From assembly GCF_025351295.1 (NCBI RefSeq), contig NZ_JANXWD010000010.1:1-64000 (forward strand): DNA of 64,000 bases. The letters run 5' to 3'. The notes below the pieces were generated by a model. The model had not been told where the DNA came from, did not search any database, and saw only the letters and a list, made by a program, of their open reading frames with translations. Made by a program: the position numbers and the translations under genes. Positions within the stretch are counted from its first letter, which is position 1. Each line of letters begins with the position of its first letter. Of this stretch, positions 16,987 to 25,462 are shown one piece after another. The DNA is from Phenylobacterium sp. (GTDB taxonomy: Bacteria > Pseudomonadota > Alphaproteobacteria > Caulobacterales > Caulobacteraceae).

Positions 16987-17916
16987 ATGGACTTCACGCG
17001 ACGAGGCGCCATCGGCGCGGCGGCGGCGGCCGGGTTGGCCGGGTGCAGCAAGGCCGTGCCGGCGCCCAGCCAGGGCAAGGCCGCGGTCCCGGGCGGGGAC
17101 ATCTGGTGGAAGCGGGTGGGGACCGGCGGCAAGACGCCGATCCTGACCCTGCATGGCGGGCCCGGCGCGGCGCACAACTACCTGCATTCGCTCGAGGCGC
17201 TGGCCACCGACCGGCAGGTGATCTTCTACGACCAGCTCGGCTGCGGCCTGGCCGACAGCCCGGCCGACGAGAAGATCTATACGATCCAGCGCGCGGTCGA
17301 CGAGGTTGACGCGGTCCGGAAGGCTCTGGGCCTGGAGAAGATCATCCTGTTCGGCCACTCCTGGGGTGGGATGCTGGCCATCGAGTATCTGTGCCAGGGC
17401 CGCGGCAAGGGCGTCGAGAAGCTGATCCTCGGCGGGGCGCTGGCCAGCGTGCCGCAGGCGGCGGCCGGGCAGCAGCGGCTGATCGACCAGCTGCCGGACG
17501 GCAAGGGCGCGCGGCTGCATGCGCTGGAAGCGGCGCACCAGGAGGCCAGCCCCGAGTACCAGGCGATCACCGAGCTCTTCTACAAGCTCCACGTCTGCCG
17601 CGTGCCGCCCGACCCGGAGGCGCAGACGTCGTTCGACGCCCTCGGCCGGTCGATCGCCTACCGGGTGATGAACGGGCTGAACGAGTTCACCATCACCGGG
17701 GTGATCAAGGACTGGGACCGCCGCGCCGACCTGGGGAAGATCAGGCTGCCGACCCTGATCACCACCGGCGAGTTCGACGAGGTCACCCTCGACTGCCACC
17801 AGACCATTCGCGACGCGATCCAGGGCTCGCGGCTGGAGGTGATGGCGGACTGCTCGCACATGACCATGGTGGAAAAGCCGGACGCCTATGCGGCGCTGCT
17901 GAAGGGCTTCGTCTGA
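16987..17916 (+). CDS. Exported alpha/beta hydrolase, proline iminopeptidase-like
   Basis: 309 residues. The N-terminus TRRGAIGAAAAAGLAGC combines a twin-arginine motif with a lipobox (Cys20), so it is probably a Tat-exported lipoprotein. The alpha/beta-hydrolase core has HGGPGAAHNY (oxyanion region), the nucleophile elbow GHSWGGM (Ser125), the acid in TTGEFDEVT and the histidine in CSHMTMVEKP. HGGPG and GHSWGG are typical of proline iminopeptidases (S33), though esterase-type activity is possible. The open frame starts much further upstream, but signal peptide and context fix the start at 16987. Confidence 0.88.
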   Translation: MDFTRRGAIGAAAAAGLAGCSKAVPAPSQGKAAVPGGDIWWKRVGTGGKTPILTLHGGPGAAHNYLHSLEALATDRQVIFYDQLGCGLADSPADEKIYTIQRAVDEVDAVRKALGLEKIILFGHSWGGMLAIEYLCQGRGKGVEKLILGGALASVPQAAAGQQRLIDQLPDGKGARLHALEAAHQEASPEYQAITELFYKLHVCRVPPDPEAQTSFDALGRSIAYRVMNGLNEFTITGVIKDWDRRADLGKIRLPTLITTGEFDEVTLDCHQTIRDAIQGSRLEVMADCSHMTMVEKPDAYAALLKGFV

Positions 17917-17978
17917 ACTTTCCCTGCCCTTCATGCGGTGGGACAGGATCGCCCCACCTGCATGTGCCTGGCGATGGC

Positions 17979-17991
17979 TGACGTTGGGTCA
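17979..17991. promoter_or_regulatory. Palindrome TGAC-N5-GTCA upstream of MFS transporter 1
   Basis: TGACGTTGGGTCA, exactly 78 nt upstream of the TTG start. The leader aligns without gaps with that of the next transporter: TTGCCA at +16 and GAATACCGTCC at +35 from the palindrome are identical in both. The position just upstream of a TTGCCA -35-like element suggests an activator or repressor site. Confidence 0.55.
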
Positions 17992-18056
17992 TGGTTGCCA
18001 GGGTCTCCCCAGCGAATACCGTCCGTTCAAACAAGAACCGCTCGGGAGGAAACCAG

Positions 18057-19547
18057 TTGGCGGTCGCAGAGCAATTCACGGGCGCCGTGGCGCCTGAACT
18101 GTCGCCTGCCGCCGAGCTGAAGCCGCCTTGGGTGGTGAAGTTCCTCTACAGCTTCGGCCAGACCATCGAGTCCGGCTACATCGCCGTCGCCGCCTTCGTG
18201 TTCTTCTACTATACCGCCGTGCTCGGGCTTTCCGGCAGCCTGGTCGGCCTGGCCCTGGCGATCAGCATGGGCGTCGACGCCTTCGTCGACCCGCTGGTGG
18301 GCTCGCTCTCCGACAACGTGCGCTCGAAGTTCGGCCGGCGCCTGCCGCTGATGGTGATCGGCGCGCCGGTGATGGGGCTGTCGCTGGCCCTGCTGTTCGC
18401 GCCGCCGGCCGGATTGGCGGCCTTCGTGCTGTTCTTCTGGCTGACCCTGTCGAAGCTGGCGCTGCGCGGCTTCGCCTCGATGTTCAACCTGCCGTTCTTC
18501 GCGCTCGGGGCCGAGATGGCCGACGGCTATGTGGAGCGCTCCAGCGTCGTGGCCTACCGCACGGTGGCGGGCATCTTCACCGGCCTGGTGATCACCGTGC
18601 TGGCCTATTCGGTGTTCTTCGCCGGGACCGGCGGGCTGCAGAAGGCCGCGGCCTATCCGGCGTTCGGGGTCACCATGGGCGTGCTGTGCTTCGCCGGCGG
18701 GGCGGTCTGCTGCCTGAGCGTGTGGCGCTATGCATCGCGCCTGCCGCAGCCGACGACGCCGCCCAAGCCGCTGTTCCGGGCCCTGCTTCCGGAGGTGGCC
18801 GAGGTGTTCCGCAACTCCTCGTTCCGCACCCTCTTCTTCTCGGCCCTGATCGCCTATGTGGCGGCGGGCCTGAACGCGGCCTTCAACAACCACGCCTACG
18901 TCTTCGTCTGGCAGGTGAAGCCGCAATCGATCCAGCTGATCACCTATGGCTACCTCGTCGGGATCGCGCTGGGCGTGCCGCTGACGCCGGTCCTGCTGCG
19001 GTTCATGGAGAAGCGCTCGGCGGTGATCGTCGGCCTGGCCATGGTGCTGCTGGCGTGGAGCGTGCTGCCGGTGCTGCGGGTCGCGCGGCTGTTCACCCCG
19101 ATCGGCGATGCGGCGGTGCCGTGGCTGGCCGCTAACGTGGCAATCGCCGGGGTGGGGATCGGCTTCATGGCCATCGCCTACCCCTCGATGATGGCCGACG
19201 CCGCCGACGAGCATGAGGTCCGCTTCGGCCACCGGCGCGAAGGCCTCTATTTCTCGGGGCTGGGCTTCGCCTCCAAGGCGGCGACCGGCCTGGGCCAACT
19301 GGTCGCCGGCGTGGCGCTGGACGTGATGCGGTTTCCCAAGGAGGCGGGTAAGCAGGTTGGCGTGATCCTGCCCGAGCCGCTGATGGACAAGATCATCATC
19401 GCCTGGGGACCGGTGGCGGCCGCGCTCGGCCTGGTCGCGCTGCTGCTGCTCATTCCCTACCGGATCAGCCGGGTGCGCCACGAGGACATCGCCACGGCCT
19501 TGAAGGCCAAGCGGCGCCTGGACGTCAGCGAGGGCCGCAGCTCCTGA
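18057..19547 (+). CDS. MFS transporter, glycoside-pentoside-hexuronide (GPH) symporter-like
   Basis: 496 residues with about 12 membrane segments. Family features include YSFGQTIESGYI near the start, DAFVDPLVGSLSDNVRSKFGRRLPLM in the loop after TM2 and MMADAADEHEVRFGHRREGLYFSGL later, all shared with the paralogue downstream. GPH members move sugars, but Caulobacterales relatives are often in lipid or steroid-type catabolic clusters, so the substrate is open. I chose TTG 18057 over an upstream ATG (17991) because GGGAGG precedes it and the paralogue starts at the homologous codon (496 versus 497 residues). Confidence 0.87.
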   Translation: MAVAEQFTGAVAPELSPAAELKPPWVVKFLYSFGQTIESGYIAVAAFVFFYYTAVLGLSGSLVGLALAISMGVDAFVDPLVGSLSDNVRSKFGRRLPLMVIGAPVMGLSLALLFAPPAGLAAFVLFFWLTLSKLALRGFASMFNLPFFALGAEMADGYVERSSVVAYRTVAGIFTGLVITVLAYSVFFAGTGGLQKAAAYPAFGVTMGVLCFAGGAVCCLSVWRYASRLPQPTTPPKPLFRALLPEVAEVFRNSSFRTLFFSALIAYVAAGLNAAFNNHAYVFVWQVKPQSIQLITYGYLVGIALGVPLTPVLLRFMEKRSAVIVGLAMVLLAWSVLPVLRVARLFTPIGDAAVPWLAANVAIAGVGIGFMAIAYPSMMADAADEHEVRFGHRREGLYFSGLGFASKAATGLGQLVAGVALDVMRFPKEAGKQVGVILPEPLMDKIIIAWGPVAAALGLVALLLLIPYRISRVRHEDIATALKAKRRLDVSEGRSS

Positions 19548-19564
19548 GGCTTGCCCGGACCAAG

Positions 19565-19577
19565 TGACGCAAGGTCA
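19565..19577. promoter_or_regulatory. Palindrome TGACGCAAGGTCA upstream of MFS transporter 2
   Basis: The same 13-bp sequence occurs at 38574-38586 and a variant at 17979-17991. It lies 78 nt before the GTG start and 16 nt before a TTGCCA -35-like element, the same geometry as for transporter 1. Confidence 0.6.
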
Positions 19578-19642
19578 CAGTTGCCACGCTGGCGGGTGGG
19601 AATACCGTCCCTTCAAACAACAACGGTCCGGGGAGGATCGCC

Positions 19643-21136
19643 GTGGCGCTCGCTGAGAATTTCGCAGGCCCGCCTGACGTGGAGCCCGCGCCCGTCGGCG
19701 TCGAACTCAAGCCCAGCGTATCGGTCAAGGCGATCTATTCCTTCGGCCAGGCCATCGAGTCCGGCTACCTGGTCGTGGCCGGCTTCGTGTTCTTCTACTA
19801 CACCGCCGTGCTCGGCCTCTCGGGGACCGCGGTGGGCGTGGCGCTGGGCCTCAGCATGTGCCTCGACGCAGTCATGGACCCGATGATCGGCTCGATCTCG
19901 GACAATGTGCGCTCGCGCTTCGGCCGCCGGCTGCCAATGATGGTGGCGGGCGCGCCGCTGACGGGGCTGGCGCTATGGATGCTGTTCTCGCCGCCGCTGG
20001 GCCTGCAGCCGATCCTGCTGTTCACTTGGCTGGTGGCGGCGAAGATGTCGCTGCGCGGCGTGGCCTCGCTCTACAACCTGCCTTTTGCGGCGCTGGGCGC
20101 GGAGATGGCCAGCGGCTATGGCGAACGCGCCAGCATCGCCGCCTACCGTGGCTTCTTCGGCGTGGCGATCAGCTTCGTCATGGTGATCGTGGCCTATTCG
20201 GTGTTCTTCTCCGGGGTGGGCGGCCTGCAAGTGCGCGCCCACTATCCGGCGTTCGGCCAGGCCATGGGGCTGCTGCTGTTCGCCTGCGGGGCCATCGGCA
20301 TCCTGGGGGTCTGGCGCTATGCGCGGCGCCTGCCGCAACCGACCACGCCCGCGGCCCCGCTGCTGAGCGGCCTGGGGCGCGAGCTCTCCGAGGTGTTCCG
20401 CAACCGCTCGTTCCGCGCGCTGTTCGCCTCTGCCCTGCTGTTCTGGGTGGCGGCCGGCGTCAACGGCGCGCTCAACAACCATGCCTACATCTTCGTCTGG
20501 AAGCTGCAACCGCAGCAGATCCAGTTCGTGGCCATGGCCTTCTACATCGCGATCATGGCCGGCGTGCCGTTCGCGCGCCTGTTGCTGACCAGGGTGGAGA
20601 AGAAGACCGCCTGCATCCTGGGCCTGGCGGTGGTGGTCGTGTCCATGACCGTGGTTCACGGCCTGCGCGCCCTGGGCGTCATCGCCCCGACCGGCGACGC
20701 GGCCATGTGGATGCTGATCGTCAACGTGGCCATCGCCGGGTTCGGCATCTCGGCCCTGGTGGTGGGCTATCCGGCGATGATGGCCGACGCGGCCGACGAG
20801 CACGAGGTGCTGTTCGGCCATCGCCGCGAGGGGCTCTATTTCGCCGGCCTGGGCTTCGCCTCCAAGGCCGCGACCGGCCTGGGCCAGGTGGCGGCGGGGT
20901 TCGCACTGGACGCGCTCAACTTTCCGAAGGCCGCCGGCATGACCGTGAACGCCGTGGTGCCGGAGCACACCCTGCGCCTGCTCATCCTGGCCTGGGGCCC
21001 GTTCTCGGCCCTCTTCGCCATCGGCTCGGCCGTGGCGCTGATCTGGTACGGCGTCTCGCGCGAGCGGCACACGGAGATCGCGGCGAAGCTGACCCTCAAA
21101 CGCGCCGACGACCTGCGGGCCGGGCTGACGACCTAG
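19643..21136 (+). CDS. MFS transporter, GPH symporter-like (tandem paralogue)
   Basis: 497 residues, clearly paralogous to the preceding gene over the whole length (YSFGQAIESGYLVVAGFVFFYYTAVLGLSG, DAVMDPMIGSISDNVRSRFGRRLPMM, MMADAADEHEVLFGHRREGLYF). GTG start with GGGGAGG upstream. Gene plus leader appear duplicated as a unit, since the promoter regions also align. The stop codon overlaps the convergent CoxE-like gene in the palindrome CTAG (21133-21136). Confidence 0.87.
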   Translation: MALAENFAGPPDVEPAPVGVELKPSVSVKAIYSFGQAIESGYLVVAGFVFFYYTAVLGLSGTAVGVALGLSMCLDAVMDPMIGSISDNVRSRFGRRLPMMVAGAPLTGLALWMLFSPPLGLQPILLFTWLVAAKMSLRGVASLYNLPFAALGAEMASGYGERASIAAYRGFFGVAISFVMVIVAYSVFFSGVGGLQVRAHYPAFGQAMGLLLFACGAIGILGVWRYARRLPQPTTPAAPLLSGLGRELSEVFRNRSFRALFASALLFWVAAGVNGALNNHAYIFVWKLQPQQIQFVAMAFYIAIMAGVPFARLLLTRVEKKTACILGLAVVVVSMTVVHGLRALGVIAPTGDAAMWMLIVNVAIAGFGISALVVGYPAMMADAADEHEVLFGHRREGLYFAGLGFASKAATGLGQVAAGFALDALNFPKAAGMTVNAVVPEHTLRLLILAWGPFSALFAIGSAVALIWYGVSRERHTEIAAKLTLKRADDLRAGLTT

Positions 21137-22497
21137 TGCGGGACGTAGCTCCGCAGCACGTCGTCGATTATGCGTTCCAGCTGCTCCAGGGTGCCGCACT
21201 GTTTGGCCACGTGGCAGAAGCGGGCGTAGCGGTGCATGACGCTGTCGCCCTGGGCCCAGTAGCTCTCGGGCTCGGGGTTCAGCCAGATGACGGCGCGGGC
21301 CCGGTCGTGGATCTGGCGCATGATGTCCAGGCGCGGGTCGGCGAAGTTGGAGCGGCCGTCGCCCAGGAAGATCACCGTGGTGCGGCGGTCCAAGCGGTCA
21401 AGGTGATTGTCGGCGAAGTCCTGTAGCGAGCGGCCGTAGTCGGTCTGCTGGAAGCCGATCTGCTGCAGCACCTTCAGGATCGCGCCCTCGACGCCGTTGT
21501 CGTCCAGGATGTCGTTCACGCTGATCAGCCGGCCTGAGAAGGCGAAGGCGTCCATGCGGTCGACCACCTCGTTCAGCGAATAGAGGAAGGTCAGCAGGAA
21601 CTGGGCGGCCGCGGCCACCGACTTGCTCACGTCGCAGATGGCCACGATCGACGGCTTGTCGATCTTCTTGACCTTCCAGGCGATCTCGAAGGGGATACCC
21701 TCGTGGGCCATGGATTTGCGCAGGGTCTTGCGCACGTCCAGGTGGCCCTTACGGGCAGCGCGGCGGCGGCGCGAGTATTTGGCGGCCAGCCGCTTGGCCA
21801 TCTTCTTCACCAGGGCGGCCATCAGCTGGTAGTCGACCGGGTCGACGCCGCCGTCGGCGTTCAGCGCCTTGCGGACCAGCCGCTCCTCGCGCAGTTCCTG
21901 GGCGGAGCCGGCGGCATAGAGGTCGTGCTGGCGGGCCACATAGGCCTGCGCCTCGGTGAACAGGTTGCGCCGCGCGGCGTCCAGGCGGTTGGCCAGCCCC
22001 TCGCCCTGGCCGTCCGGCATGCGCCGCGCATTGGCGATGATCCGCTCGATCTCCTCCAGCCCCATCTCCTCCAGCAGGCGGCGCGTGAGGCGCGAGCGCT
22101 GGGTGGTCAGGCGGATGTCGGCGACGCCGGCGCGGGCGGCGGCCTCCTCCATCGACTGCTGGACGGCGGTGGCGTCGCCGGTCAGGACCGCCTGGGCCAG
22201 CGGCGAGCCCGCCGTGGCGTCCAGGTCCTCCTGGCTGGGCTCGCCTTGGGGCGAACCCTCAGGCGGTGGGTTCAGGTTGATGGCGTCGCGGGCGAAGAAG
22301 GTCTCGAACACGGCGTCGAACCGCGTCACCTCCTCGGCCGACTTGGCCAGCGTCGCGCACAGGGCGTCCTTGAACAGCGGCCGGTCGCCATAGCCGGTGA
22401 CCATCACCGCGCGCGAGGCGTCGATCGCCTCCGCCGGCGAAATCCGGACGTCGGCGGCGCGCAGCGCGCGGAAGAACTGTTCGAGGGTGTGCTGCAT
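21133..22497 (-). CDS. CoxE-like von Willebrand factor A domain protein
   Basis: 454 residues. The C-terminal VWA domain has the MIDAS motif DVSKS (289-293) and later FLGDGRSNF; the N-terminal half is a helical CoxE-type region. Such proteins pair with MoxR AAA ATPases (encoded next upstream on this strand) and act as chaperones for metallo-enzyme assembly, for example CoxE/CoxD with CO dehydrogenase. The nearest molybdenum hydroxylase, IorAB, is 10 kb away and not in the operon. ATG 22497 chosen because the longer frame runs into the repeat upstream. Confidence 0.87.
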   Translation of the reverse strand: MQHTLEQFFRALRAADVRISPAEAIDASRAVMVTGYGDRPLFKDALCATLAKSAEEVTRFDAVFETFFARDAINLNPPPEGSPQGEPSQEDLDATAGSPLAQAVLTGDATAVQQSMEEAAARAGVADIRLTTQRSRLTRRLLEEMGLEEIERIIANARRMPDGQGEGLANRLDAARRNLFTEAQAYVARQHDLYAAGSAQELREERLVRKALNADGGVDPVDYQLMAALVKKMAKRLAAKYSRRRRAARKGHLDVRKTLRKSMAHEGIPFEIAWKVKKIDKPSIVAICDVSKSVAAAAQFLLTFLYSLNEVVDRMDAFAFSGRLISVNDILDDNGVEGAILKVLQQIGFQQTDYGRSLQDFADNHLDRLDRRTTVIFLGDGRSNFADPRLDIMRQIHDRARAVIWLNPEPESYWAQGDSVMHRYARFCHVAKQCGTLEQLERIIDDVLRSYVPH

Positions 22498-22502
22498 TAC
22501 GC

Positions 22503-22700
22503 CTCCTCTCCCCCGGGCGAAGCCCGAGAGGGAGAGGGTAGGGAGAGGGTCGGCTCGTGCAGCGCGGATCCGCCTATGGTCCAGCCGTGACCCATGCACG
22601 CCGCCGTCGCGGGTCCTCGACCGACCAACGGGAGAGACTGAAAGGCCCAGCCGACCCTCTCTCTACCCTCTCCCTCTCCGCTTCGCGGGGAGAGAGGAGA
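22503..22700. repeat. Intergenic inverted repeat, family B (inverse orientation)
   Basis: About 198 bp between the MoxR and CoxE-like genes. Arms are CGAAGCCCGAGAGGGAGAGGG and CCCTCTCCCTCTCCGCTTCG; the interior contains TGGTCCAGCCGTGACCC, the reverse complement of the centre of the copy at 15485-15672. It interrupts an otherwise tight two-gene operon and may reduce CoxE expression relative to MoxR. Confidence 0.75.
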
Positions 22701-22723
22701 GAACGCATATGCCGCCACCACCC

Positions 22724-23671
22724 TCACCGCCGGTGCAGCAGTTCCACCACCTGGGGCTCGACCGCGACGATGTCCTGCTCGAATTTCAGGATCACGTTCA
22801 GGGTGTCGCGGACCAGGTCGGGGCTCAGGCTGTCGGCGTGCAGGAGGACCAGGGCGCGTGCCCAGTCGACGGTCTCGGAGATCGACGGCGGCTTGCGCAG
22901 GTCCAGGGTCCGCAGCGACTGCACGAAGGCCACCAGATCCTTGGTCAGCTTGGCCTCGACGCCCGGCACCCGGGTGGCGACGATCCGCTCCTCCAGCGCC
23001 GCCTCGGGCAGCGGAATGTGCAGGTGCAGGCAGCGGCGCTTCAGCGCGTCGCCCAGGTCGCGGACATTGTTGGAGGTCAGGAACACCAGCGGCGGGGTCT
23101 TGGCGACGATCACGCCCAGTTCCGGGACCGAGACCTGGTAGGCGGAGAGCACCTCCAGCAGGAAGGCCTCGAACGCCTCGTCGGACTTGTCGACCTCGTC
23201 GATCAGCAGCACGCAGCCGTCATCCTGGCGCAGCGCCTGCATCAGCGGCCGGGGCTCGAGGAACGGCTCGGAGAAGAACAGGTCGCCCATGCCGTGCAGC
23301 CGCACCATGGCGGCGTCCATGTCGGGCGCGTCGGCCAGCGCGCTGCCCATCCGGTCCTTGAGGATCTGGGTGTAGAGCAGCTGCTTGCCGTACTTCCACT
23401 CGTACAGCGCCTTGGACTCGTCCAGGCCTTCGTAGCACTGCATGCGGATCAGCGGCAGGCCCAGCAGGTTGGCGGTGGAGAGCGCCAGCTCGGTCTTGCC
23501 GACGCCGGCCGAGCCCTCGACCAGGATCGGCTTCTGCAGGTTCACCGCCATGTAGAGCGCCGTGGCGATCCGGCGCGAGGCGATATAGCCCACCGAGCTC
23601 AGGCCCTCGATCAGGGCGTCGACCGAGGACAGATGGTCGGCGGCCGGAGGCTTCACCGCCGGTGGGGTCAT
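22724..23671 (-). CDS. moxR: MoxR-type AAA+ ATPase
   Basis: 315 residues. Walker A GSAGVGKT (53-60), Walker B VLLIDEVDK, sensor 1 FLTSNN and the arginine-finger/second-sensor region of MoxR ATPases are present. It is predicted to work with the VWA protein encoded downstream as a chaperone pair for cofactor insertion into a metallo-enzyme. ATG 23671 preferred over TTG 23677. Confidence 0.9.
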   Translation of the reverse strand: MTPPAVKPPAADHLSSVDALIEGLSSVGYIASRRIATALYMAVNLQKPILVEGSAGVGKTELALSTANLLGLPLIRMQCYEGLDESKALYEWKYGKQLLYTQILKDRMGSALADAPDMDAAMVRLHGMGDLFFSEPFLEPRPLMQALRQDDGCVLLIDEVDKSDEAFEAFLLEVLSAYQVSVPELGVIVAKTPPLVFLTSNNVRDLGDALKRRCLHLHIPLPEAALEERIVATRVPGVEAKLTKDLVAFVQSLRTLDLRKPPSISETVDWARALVLLHADSLSPDLVRDTLNVILKFEQDIVAVEPQVVELLHRR

Positions 23672-23764
23672 GGTCAAAGTCTGATCTCTCGAAAACGGCG
23701 TACGCCGGAATGCGCCGATTGTGCCAAGCGCGCCCTACGTAAGCAAACATCCGTTTGGAATCCT

Positions 23765-23918
23765 CCGCTCCTCCCCTGCGAAGCGGGGGAGGTGGCGGCG
23801 AAGCCGACGGAGGGGGCGCGAGGCCTCAAGCTCGGAGTCAGCCGCCTTGCGCCCCCTCCGTCTCATGGCTTCGCGCTGCGCCACCTCCCCCGTCCTCTTC
23901 GGGACGGGGGAGGAGCGG
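23765..23918. repeat. Intergenic inverted repeat, family C
   Basis: 154 bp with terminal arms CCGCTCCTCCCC and GGGGAGGAGCGG and further pairing inside (GGCGCGAGG..., GCGCCCCCTCCG / CGGAGGGGGCGC). It ends 2 nt before the stop of the aldehyde dehydrogenase gene and could form its 3' hairpin. The family is of the type common in Caulobacterales intergenic DNA. Confidence 0.75.
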
Positions 23919-23920
23919 TC

Positions 23921-25444
23921 TCAGACGTCGAAGGTCACGCCCTGCGCCAGGGGCAGGGTGCGGCCGTAGTTCATGGTGTTGGTGGCGCGGCGCATATAGG
24001 CTTTCCAGCTGTCGGAGCCGGCTTCGCGGCCGCCGCCGGTTTCCTTTTCGCCGCCGAACGCGCCGCCGATCTCGGCGCCCGAGGGGCCGATGTTGACGTT
24101 GGCGATGCCGCAGTCGGAGCCGCGGGCCGAGATGAACAGCTCGGCCTCCCGCATGTCGTTGGTGAAGATCGACGACGACAGGCCCTGCGGCACGTCGTTC
24201 TGCATCGCGATGGCCTCGCCGAGCTCGGCGTATTTCATCACGTAGAGGATGGGAGCGAAGGTCTCGCGCTTCACCACGTCGGCCTGGGTGGCCATCTCGA
24301 CCAGGGCCGGGCGGGCGTAGAAGCCTTCGCCGATCTCGACGCGGTCGCCGCCGGTGACCGCGCCGCCGGCGGCGCGGGCGTCGGCCAGCGCCTGCTGCAT
24401 GCCGTCGAACCCGGCCTGGTCGATCAGCGGGCCAACGAGGGTTCCGGCCTCGCGCGGGTCGCCGACCTTCACCGAGCCGTAGGCGGCCTTCAGGCGCGGC
24501 AGGAAGGCCTCGTACTGGCTCTCGTGGACGAACAGGCGGCGCAGCGTCGTGCAGCGCTGGCCCGCGGTGCCCATGGCGGCGAAGGCGACGCCGCGCAGGG
24601 TCAGGTCCAGGTCGGCGGTGGGCGTGACGATGGCGGCGTTGTTGCCGCCCAACTCCAGCAGCGACCGGGCGAAGCGCTGCGCCAGCCGCGGCCCGACCGC
24701 GCGGCCCATGGCCGTCGAGCCGGTGGCCGATACCAGCGCGACGTTCGGGTGGTCGACCAGGGCCTCGCCCACGTCGCGGCCGCCGATCACCACGGCCGAC
24801 AGGCCGGCCGGGGCGTCGCCGAACCGGGCCAGGGCGCGCTCGAACAGCGCCTGGACGGCCAGGCCGGTCAGCGGGGTCTTCTCCGAGGGCTTCCAGACCA
24901 CCGCGTCGCCGCAGACCACGGCCAGGGCGGCGTTCCACGACCACACCGCCACCGGGAAATTGAATGCCGAGATCACGCCCACCACGCCCAGCGGGTGCCA
25001 GGTCTCCATCATCCGGTGGTCGGGCCGCTCGGTGGCGATGGTCAGGCCGAACAGCTGGCGTGACAGGCCGACCGCATAGTCGCAGATATCGATCATCTCC
25101 TGGACCTCGCCCAGGGCCTCGGAGACCACCTTGCCGGCCTCCAGGGTGACCAGGGCGCCCAGGTCGGCCTTGGCGGCGCGCAGTTCCTCGCCGAACAGCC
25201 GGACCAGCTCGCCGCGGCGCGGCGCCGGGACGGTGCGCCAGGTCAGGAAGGCGGCTTGGGCGGCCGCGATGGCGGCGTCGACCTCGCCCTTCGAGGCGTC
25301 ATGGACATGGGCCACGATCTCGCCGGTCACCGGGGAGCGGACGGGCCGGTCGCCGCCGGTCCACAGGGCCTCGGCCACGCCCAGGCGGCCCAGGACGGCG
25401 GCGGCTTCGGCCGCGGCGGAGGTGATCTTCGATTGCACGGTCAT
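23921..25444 (-). CDS. amaB: Alpha-aminoadipic semialdehyde / L-piperidine-6-carboxylate dehydrogenase (ALDH7 family)
   Basis: 507 residues, ALDH superfamily. Catalytic Cys298 (GTAGQRCTTLRRLF), general base Glu264 (LLELGGNN) and the NAD-binding GSTAMGRAV are present; GQRCTTLRRLFVHES and GGAFGGEKETGGGREAGSDSW are typical of the ALDH7/antiquitin group that oxidises aminoadipic semialdehyde in lysine degradation. It lies 18 nt downstream of a saccharopine-dehydrogenase-like gene and close to a divergent Lrp regulator, which supports a lysine-catabolic role. Confidence 0.88.
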   Translation of the reverse strand: MTVQSKITSAAAEAAAVLGRLGVAEALWTGGDRPVRSPVTGEIVAHVHDASKGEVDAAIAAAQAAFLTWRTVPAPRRGELVRLFGEELRAAKADLGALVTLEAGKVVSEALGEVQEMIDICDYAVGLSRQLFGLTIATERPDHRMMETWHPLGVVGVISAFNFPVAVWSWNAALAVVCGDAVVWKPSEKTPLTGLAVQALFERALARFGDAPAGLSAVVIGGRDVGEALVDHPNVALVSATGSTAMGRAVGPRLAQRFARSLLELGGNNAAIVTPTADLDLTLRGVAFAAMGTAGQRCTTLRRLFVHESQYEAFLPRLKAAYGSVKVGDPREAGTLVGPLIDQAGFDGMQQALADARAAGGAVTGGDRVEIGEGFYARPALVEMATQADVVKRETFAPILYVMKYAELGEAIAMQNDVPQGLSSSIFTNDMREAELFISARGSDCGIANVNIGPSGAEIGGAFGGEKETGGGREAGSDSWKAYMRRATNTMNYGRTLPLAQGVTFDV

Positions 25445-25462
25445 GGCTTACCAGATGTCTCG

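Noticed and set aside
15679-17934. A 751-codon minus-strand frame across the secreted protein and the hydrolase
   Set aside because: Only the part downstream of ATG 16833 has a signal peptide and family motifs. The upstream half is antisense to the hydrolase and shows Arg/Gly/His-rich shadow composition.
17991-18056. ATG 17991 as the start of MFS transporter 1
   Set aside because: It lies on the conserved promoter palindrome, lacks a ribosome binding sequence, and the 22 extra residues have no counterpart in the paralogue.
22397-25063. An 888-codon plus-strand frame opposite moxR and the aldehyde dehydrogenase
   Set aside because: Runs through an intergenic repeat and two well-supported minus-strand genes; no domains.
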